Below are positions 6,097 through 9,699 of a stretch of DNA of 9,699 nt, piece after piece. A program made the translations under genes and the position numbers. Where the stretch lies: positions 1 to 9,699 of the forward strand of contig JAEZNF010000671.1 in the NCBI GenBank assembly GCA_023441845.1, in the 5' to 3' direction. Origin of the DNA: Bacillota bacterium (GTDB lineage: Bacteria > Bacillota > Clostridia > Acetivibrionales > DSM-2933). Numbering within the stretch: the stretch's first letter is position 1; each line of letters starts with the position of its first letter. Under the pieces are notes generated by a model that saw only the letters and a program-made list of their open reading frames with translations, had not been told where the DNA came from and ran no database searches.

Positions 6097-7563
6097 ATGA
6101 ACCGGGTAATATGGGAAAGATTTAAATTCTATACTCTGATAGCACTTATACTTATCAGTTTGGCGCAAGTAGGAATCCTGTTGAGTTATCAATATCACGG
6201 GTTTCCTAATTATTTTTTCGGCAGTTTACTCAAGGGTAATAAAAGCGTTAGCGCTACAGTTGACAAAGATGACTTTTTTAGCCCAAGCAGAATTATTGTT
6301 TCTAAAGGTGAGGATGATTTTCACTGGATTATTGACAAAGAAAACAACAACAAATTCTATACAACGTTTTTCAAGGATGCGCAGTTATATCTCGGTAATA
6401 TTCTGAGAATGGAAATGATAAAGGATAAGCGGACACAGCCACTTGACCAGACAAAGATAGAGAACCTGGCCGGTAAATATTCAATTTCCATTGAGTTTAA
6501 AGCTGATATAAATAAAGATATCATGGCCCTTTTTTTAAATATTAAAGACGTATCAAATGATGAAATTTCCAGTATAAAGAGAATAATAATTTTACCGTCA
6601 GAGGATCCTAACTCAAACTGTACTATAGAAATCATAGATGAGCTTAATAAAAAAATACATGAGTATGTAATGCCGTTTCAGATAACCGGTAAGGAAAAAG
6701 AAGATTATAAGAAACTCATTGATGAGCTGGGCACGGATGAAAATCTTATTGATTACTGGCTTATAAAAGAGATTAATATAGCGGAAGATTCAAAAGAGCT
6801 AAAGTTTAGCAGCGATATACTTTTTGTCGCAAGCCGTAAATACAGTATGTATAATACGATAGACTGCTTGCCTCCTAAAGAATTTGAAATTAAAAATACA
6901 TATGAGGGATTAATGGACCTGGCAGCAATTGTTTTAGAGGATCAGAAGGATATTTATATTCCGTCGGTAGATGTGAATGGGGCTGCTGTGTTTAAAAATA
7001 CCGACAGCACATATAAAGTATATAATGACGGTTTGCTTGAATACAGTTATTTTTCGTCTTCAAAAGAAGAAATATATAAGGGCAGTTTAGAGGATGCTTA
7101 TATCAGGACACTTAAGTTTATGAATAATAAAATAGGTCTGGTAACCGGGTCAGGAGCAGAAATTTTTCTCTCCGGAATTAAAGAGCTAAAGGATGGGTAC
7201 AGATTTACGTTCGATTACAAAGTAGCCGGACTTCCTGTATATATGGTATACCCGGTTAATGGTAAAGAAAAAAAACCTTTAAAGAATGCTATTACTGTCG
7301 AAGCAACGGGCAATAGAGTTTTGAGTTGTCAGTGGGTTTTTAAGGATTTTGTGAAAAAGAATAAGAATAATTATAGTATGTATGTTAACGATATAATGGA
7401 TAACCTTGAGTATGAGCCGACTGGGAAAAACAGCATTCTTAATATTAAGAATATTGAGGTTTGCTATAAAGTTTCCGGAAATAAGCTTTATAATATTGAA
7501 CCGGTATGGAAACTGGATACTGACACCGGTGATGCATATACAGCTATTATGGCAAAAAAATAA
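6097..7563 (+). CDS. yycH: YycH family regulator of WalK
   Basis: The 488-residue protein has a short cytoplasmic N-terminus, one membrane helix at about residues 10-31 (FYTLIALILISLAQVGILLSY), and a long extracytoplasmic part with no further helix. That topology, the length (Bacillus YycH is about 455) and its place between walK and a clear yycI identify it as YycH (PF07435). Sequence motifs alone are weak because this family is poorly conserved. In Bacillus, YycH and YycI form a membrane complex with WalK and restrain its activity; in Staphylococcus aureus they are reported to activate it. The direction here cannot be told. The start ATG is six bases after GGGG and is preceded by the palindromic element. 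The yycI gene follows after nine bases, so the two are translated from one message. Confidence 0.85.
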   Translation: MNRVIWERFKFYTLIALILISLAQVGILLSYQYHGFPNYFFGSLLKGNKSVSATVDKDDFFSPSRIIVSKGEDDFHWIIDKENNNKFYTTFFKDAQLYLGNILRMEMIKDKRTQPLDQTKIENLAGKYSISIEFKADINKDIMALFLNIKDVSNDEISSIKRIIILPSEDPNSNCTIEIIDELNKKIHEYVMPFQITGKEKEDYKKLIDELGTDENLIDYWLIKEINIAEDSKELKFSSDILFVASRKYSMYNTIDCLPPKEFEIKNTYEGLMDLAAIVLEDQKDIYIPSVDVNGAAVFKNTDSTYKVYNDGLLEYSYFSSSKEEIYKGSLEDAYIRTLKFMNNKIGLVTGSGAEIFLSGIKELKDGYRFTFDYKVAGLPVYMVYPVNGKEKKPLKNAITVEATGNRVLSCQWVFKDFVKKNKNNYSMYVNDIMDNLEYEPTGKNSILNIKNIEVCYKVSGNKLYNIEPVWKLDTDTGDAYTAIMAKK

Positions 7564-7572
7564 GGAGGGTGT

Positions 7573-8394
7573 ATGGACTGGTCAAAAGCCAAAAATGTCT
7601 TGATTGTCATTTTCCTTGCGTTAAATGTTTTTTTATTGTTTACAAATTATGATACGCTTAGCTCAGGGCGAACCGTATCAAAAGAAATAGTATCGAATAC
7701 CGAGTCCGTTTTGAATTCCAGGGGTGTTAAACTAAAATGCAAAATACCTACAAATGTGCAAAGCACTATGCTAACATTCGAAAATACTAAATTGGACAAA
7801 GCCAAAATTGCGGAGAAACTCCTGGGTTTAGATAGTAAAAGCATTGCCGAGGGTATGGAGGTTTTCAATAATAACAAAAGCCTGGTATTTAATGAGGGGC
7901 GTTTTACATACATAAACAAAGATACGGCTTCTGTTGTAGAAATATCGGGTGTTTCAGATGCACAAAAGCTAGTGGCAAAACTTTTAAAAAAACTGAGTTT
8001 GAATTTTTCAGAATACATACTGGACAAATCTATTAAAAATAAGGATAATAGTTATGAACTGAAATATATACATAAATATCAGGATTATCTGATATATGAC
8101 GATTACATAAGTGCGGTAGTTGGAAATAGCGGGATTAAAAGGCTGGAGTATAAATACAGGGAGGCAAAAATCCTGGAGCAAAATAATGGGCAGGATCTTC
8201 TTGAAGCATATCAAATTCTTATTGGAGCAAGTGACATTAAAGATACTGAGATAGAAGGAATAGATATGGGATTTAAAAAAGGCAAGACGGATGAGGAGAC
8301 AAGAAATTCCTTTGAAGTGCCTGTATGGAGAATAAAGCTAGGCAATAGTGAAATATTCTATGAGGCTTCAAAGGGAACAAAGCTTGATTTTTAG
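7573..8394 (+). CDS. yycI: YycI family regulator of WalK
   Basis: The 273-residue protein opens with MDWSKAKNVLIVIFLALNVFLL, the diagnostic MDWSK start of YycI (PF09648), in which a single membrane helix (about 7-24) follows directly. The rest is extracytoplasmic and ends with PVWRIKLGNSEIFYEASKGTKLDF, in the place where the family has a PVW...YY-x-N-x-x-TG segment. Length matches Bacillus YycI (about 280). It is expected to pair with YycH and contact the membrane helices of WalK. Its ribosome binding site, AAGGAGG, is the best in the window, with about five bases of spacing, and overlaps the yycH stop region. In Bacillus the next gene would be walJ; here it is murA. Confidence 0.92.
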   Translation: MDWSKAKNVLIVIFLALNVFLLFTNYDTLSSGRTVSKEIVSNTESVLNSRGVKLKCKIPTNVQSTMLTFENTKLDKAKIAEKLLGLDSKSIAEGMEVFNNNKSLVFNEGRFTYINKDTASVVEISGVSDAQKLVAKLLKKLSLNFSEYILDKSIKNKDNSYELKYIHKYQDYLIYDDYISAVVGNSGIKRLEYKYREAKILEQNNGQDLLEAYQILIGASDIKDTEIEGIDMGFKKGKTDEETRNSFEVPVWRIKLGNSEIFYEASKGTKLDF

Positions 8395-8440
8395 GAAATA
8401 ATATTTTCACTATAAATCGATATTAAATAATTTCATAAAA

Positions 8441-8449
8441 TGCTATAAT
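8441..8449 (+). promoter_or_regulatory. Extended -10 promoter for murA
   Basis: TGCTATAAT is a perfect extended -10 in the 107-base gap after yycI. The -35 region (around TATTAA) is poor. The predicted leader is about 45 bases. No terminator is seen after yycI, so read-through from the wal operon is also possible. Confidence 0.6.
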
Positions 8450-8501
8450 TAGATGATAATACCGTGTTGGGATAAGAAAAACGAAAGTTGGTGCGTCTTA
8501 A

Positions 8502-9699
8502 TTGGAAAAGTATGTTATAAAAAATCGGAAACCGCTCTATGGCGAAGTGACCATAAGCGGTGCGAAAAATGCTGCAGTTGCAATAATTCCGGCTGCGCTT
8601 TTGGTTGATGGACCGTGCAGAATTGAAAATATTCCTGATATAAGCGATGTAAAAATATTAATTGATATAATTTCACAGCTTGGTGCCGAAACGAGGGTTG
8701 AAGATGAGAATAATCTTTATATTAATACACAGTACCTGAATTCTTATCAAGCGTCATATGAAATGGTTAAATGTTTGAGGGCATCTTACTACCTTCTGGG
8801 TGCGCTTCTGGGCAGGTTTAAGAAAGCCGAAGTGTCATTTCCGGGAGGATGTGATTTCGGGTTTAGGCCTATAGATCAGCATATAAAGGGATTTGAAGCT
8901 TTAGGGGCAAAGGTCAGCATTGAACATGGGGTTATAAAGGCGCATGCGGAGAGATTGGTTGGAGCTCAGATTTATCTGGATGTTGTGAGTCTTGGGGCAA
9001 CAATAAACTTAATGCTTGCAGCTGTTAAGGCTGAAGGCACTACTATAATTGAGAATGCAGCAAAAGAGCCCTATGTAGTTGATGTTGCGAATTTCTTGAA
9101 TGCCATGGGCGCAAATGTAAAGGGCGCAGGAACTGATGTAATAAAAATAAAGGGAGTAAGTGTTCTAAGCGGGGGTGCTACACACTCAATAATACCCGAC
9201 ATGATAGAAGCCGGTACTTTTATGATAGCTGCTGCAGCTACAAAAGGCGAAGTCGTTGTAAAAAATGTAATTCCAAAGCATATAGAGTCCCTTACTGCAA
9301 AGCTTATTGAAATGAATGTAAAAGTAACTGAGGGTGAAGATTGGGTAAAAGTACAGGGACTTGATAAAATAAATAAAGCAAATATTAAAACTCTGGCATA
9401 TCCAGGTTTTCCCACCGATTTGCACCCGCTTTCTACAGTTTTGCTTTGCCTGGCTGAGGGTACAAGTACTATAACCGAAGGCGTATGGGATTTGCGTTTC
9501 CAATACGTAGATGAATTGAAACGTATGGGCGCACAGATAAAAGTGGAAGGTAGAATAGCCGTTGTTGAAGGTGCTAACCGCTTAACCGGTGCTCCTGTGA
9601 AGGCTACAGATTTAAGAGGCGGTGCTGCTATGGTTATTGCCGGATTGGCAGCTGAAGGGACGACCGAAATACATAATATTAAGTTAATAGACAGAGGAT
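8502..9699 (+). CDS. murA: MurA, UDP-N-acetylglucosamine 1-carboxyvinyltransferase, 3' end outside the window
   Basis: The frame is open from TTG at 8502 to the end of the window, 399 residues. It ends at KLIDRG, which lies about 20 residues before the usual C-terminus. MurA transfers enolpyruvate from PEP to UDP-GlcNAc in the cytoplasm, the first committed step of peptidoglycan synthesis and the target of fosfomycin. K22/N23 (SGAKN), the active-site C117 ([15 protein letters not shown]) and D306 (FPTD) are present at nearly the E. coli positions. The [14 protein letters not shown] wording is closer to the second Firmicute paralogue (MurZ/MurAB). Because C117 is intact, the protein should be fosfomycin-sensitive. 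A TAA stop sits in frame directly before the TTG, and no other start codon precedes the conserved region, so TTG is the start. The ribosome binding site is weak (GGTG, eight bases upstream). Confidence 0.95.
   Translation, partial: MEKYVIKNRKPLYGEVTISGAKNAAVAIIPAALLVDGPCRIENIPDISDVKILIDIISQLGAETRVEDENNLYINTQYLNSYQASYEMVKCLRASYYLLGALLGRFKKAEVSFPGGCDFGFRPIDQHIKGFEALGAKVSIEHGVIKAHAERLVGAQIYLDVVSLGATINLMLAAVKAEGTTIIENAAKEPYVVDVANFLNAMGANVKGAGTDVIKIKGVSVLSGGATHSIIPDMIEAGTFMIAAAATKGEVVVKNVIPKHIESLTAKLIEMNVKVTEGEDWVKVQGLDKINKANIKTLAYPGFPTDLHPLSTVLLCLAEGTSTITEGVWDLRFQYVDELKRMGAQIKVEGRIAVVEGANRLTGAPVKATDLRGGAAMVIAGLAAEGTTEIHNIKLIDRG

Noticed and set aside
7291..7302. TGTCGAA as a Spo0A box
   Set aside because: It lies deep inside the yycH coding region with no promoter nearby.
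7406..7603. 65-codon plus-strand frame overlapping the end of yycH and start of yycI
   Set aside because: It is out of frame with two well-supported genes, has no ribosome binding site of its own, and shows no family resemblance.
8491..8520. Nine-codon leader peptide ahead of murA
   Set aside because: It has no convincing ribosome binding site and no run of regulatory codons; frames this short arise by chance. Mentioned only as a possible coupling element.
9071..9503. Minus-strand frames of 114 and 105 codons within murA
   Set aside because: They are shadows of the conserved murA coding strand, composed of low-complexity hydrophobic residues without a start signal.
1..9699. tRNA, rRNA, CRISPR array, insertion sequence or prophage genes
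   Set aside because: No cloverleaf, regularly spaced repeats, transposase or phage-like frames were seen on either strand.

Overview
The window is low-GC DNA with Gram-positive signals: strong purine-rich ribosome binding sites, TATAAT-type promoters, a WalR/WalK cell-wall two-component system with YycH and YycI partners, and a Spo0E-like sporulation phosphatase. Together these suggest a spore-forming Firmicute. The clostridial-looking gene order (wal genes followed by murA, no walJ) and codon use point to Clostridia, perhaps the Ruminiclostridium/Acetivibrio group; that placement is inference.

Bases 1-2199 are the end of an envelope polysaccharide or glycan operon. It holds the C-terminal part of a membrane phosphoglycosyl transferase (bacterial sugar transferase family), followed by a long membrane-bound nucleotide-sugar 4,6-dehydratase of the WbpM/PglF/CapD type. 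The two fit a pathway in which a UDP-sugar is modified and then loaded onto undecaprenyl phosphate.

Bases 2200-2760 separate that operon from the next. A small Spo0E-like gene lies on the minus strand with its own extended -10 promoter, a good Shine-Dalgarno site and a probable terminator. Its promoter region is shared, back to back, with that of walR.

Bases 2761-8394 are the wal cluster, all on the plus strand: walR, walK, an unrecognised exported protein of about 179 residues, yycH and yycI. The exported protein is the unusual member. It has its own -10 box, and where a -35 would be there is a perfect match to the WalR box (TGTAAT-N5-TGTAAC). The simplest reading is that WalR controls a secreted protein encoded inside its own operon. 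Between this gene and yycH lies a roughly 98-base imperfect palindrome that could fold into a long RNA hairpin just ahead of the yycH ribosome binding site.

Bases 8395-9699 hold a separate extended -10 promoter and a MurA (UDP-GlcNAc enolpyruvyl transferase) gene that runs off the window about 20 residues short of its end. It begins with TTG and has a poor ribosome binding site. As a whole the window joins envelope glycan synthesis, cell-wall stress signalling and the first committed step of peptidoglycan synthesis, with a sporulation regulator alongside. Most of it belongs to known families. The parts that look undescribed are the exported protein with its WalR box and the palindromic element before yycH.
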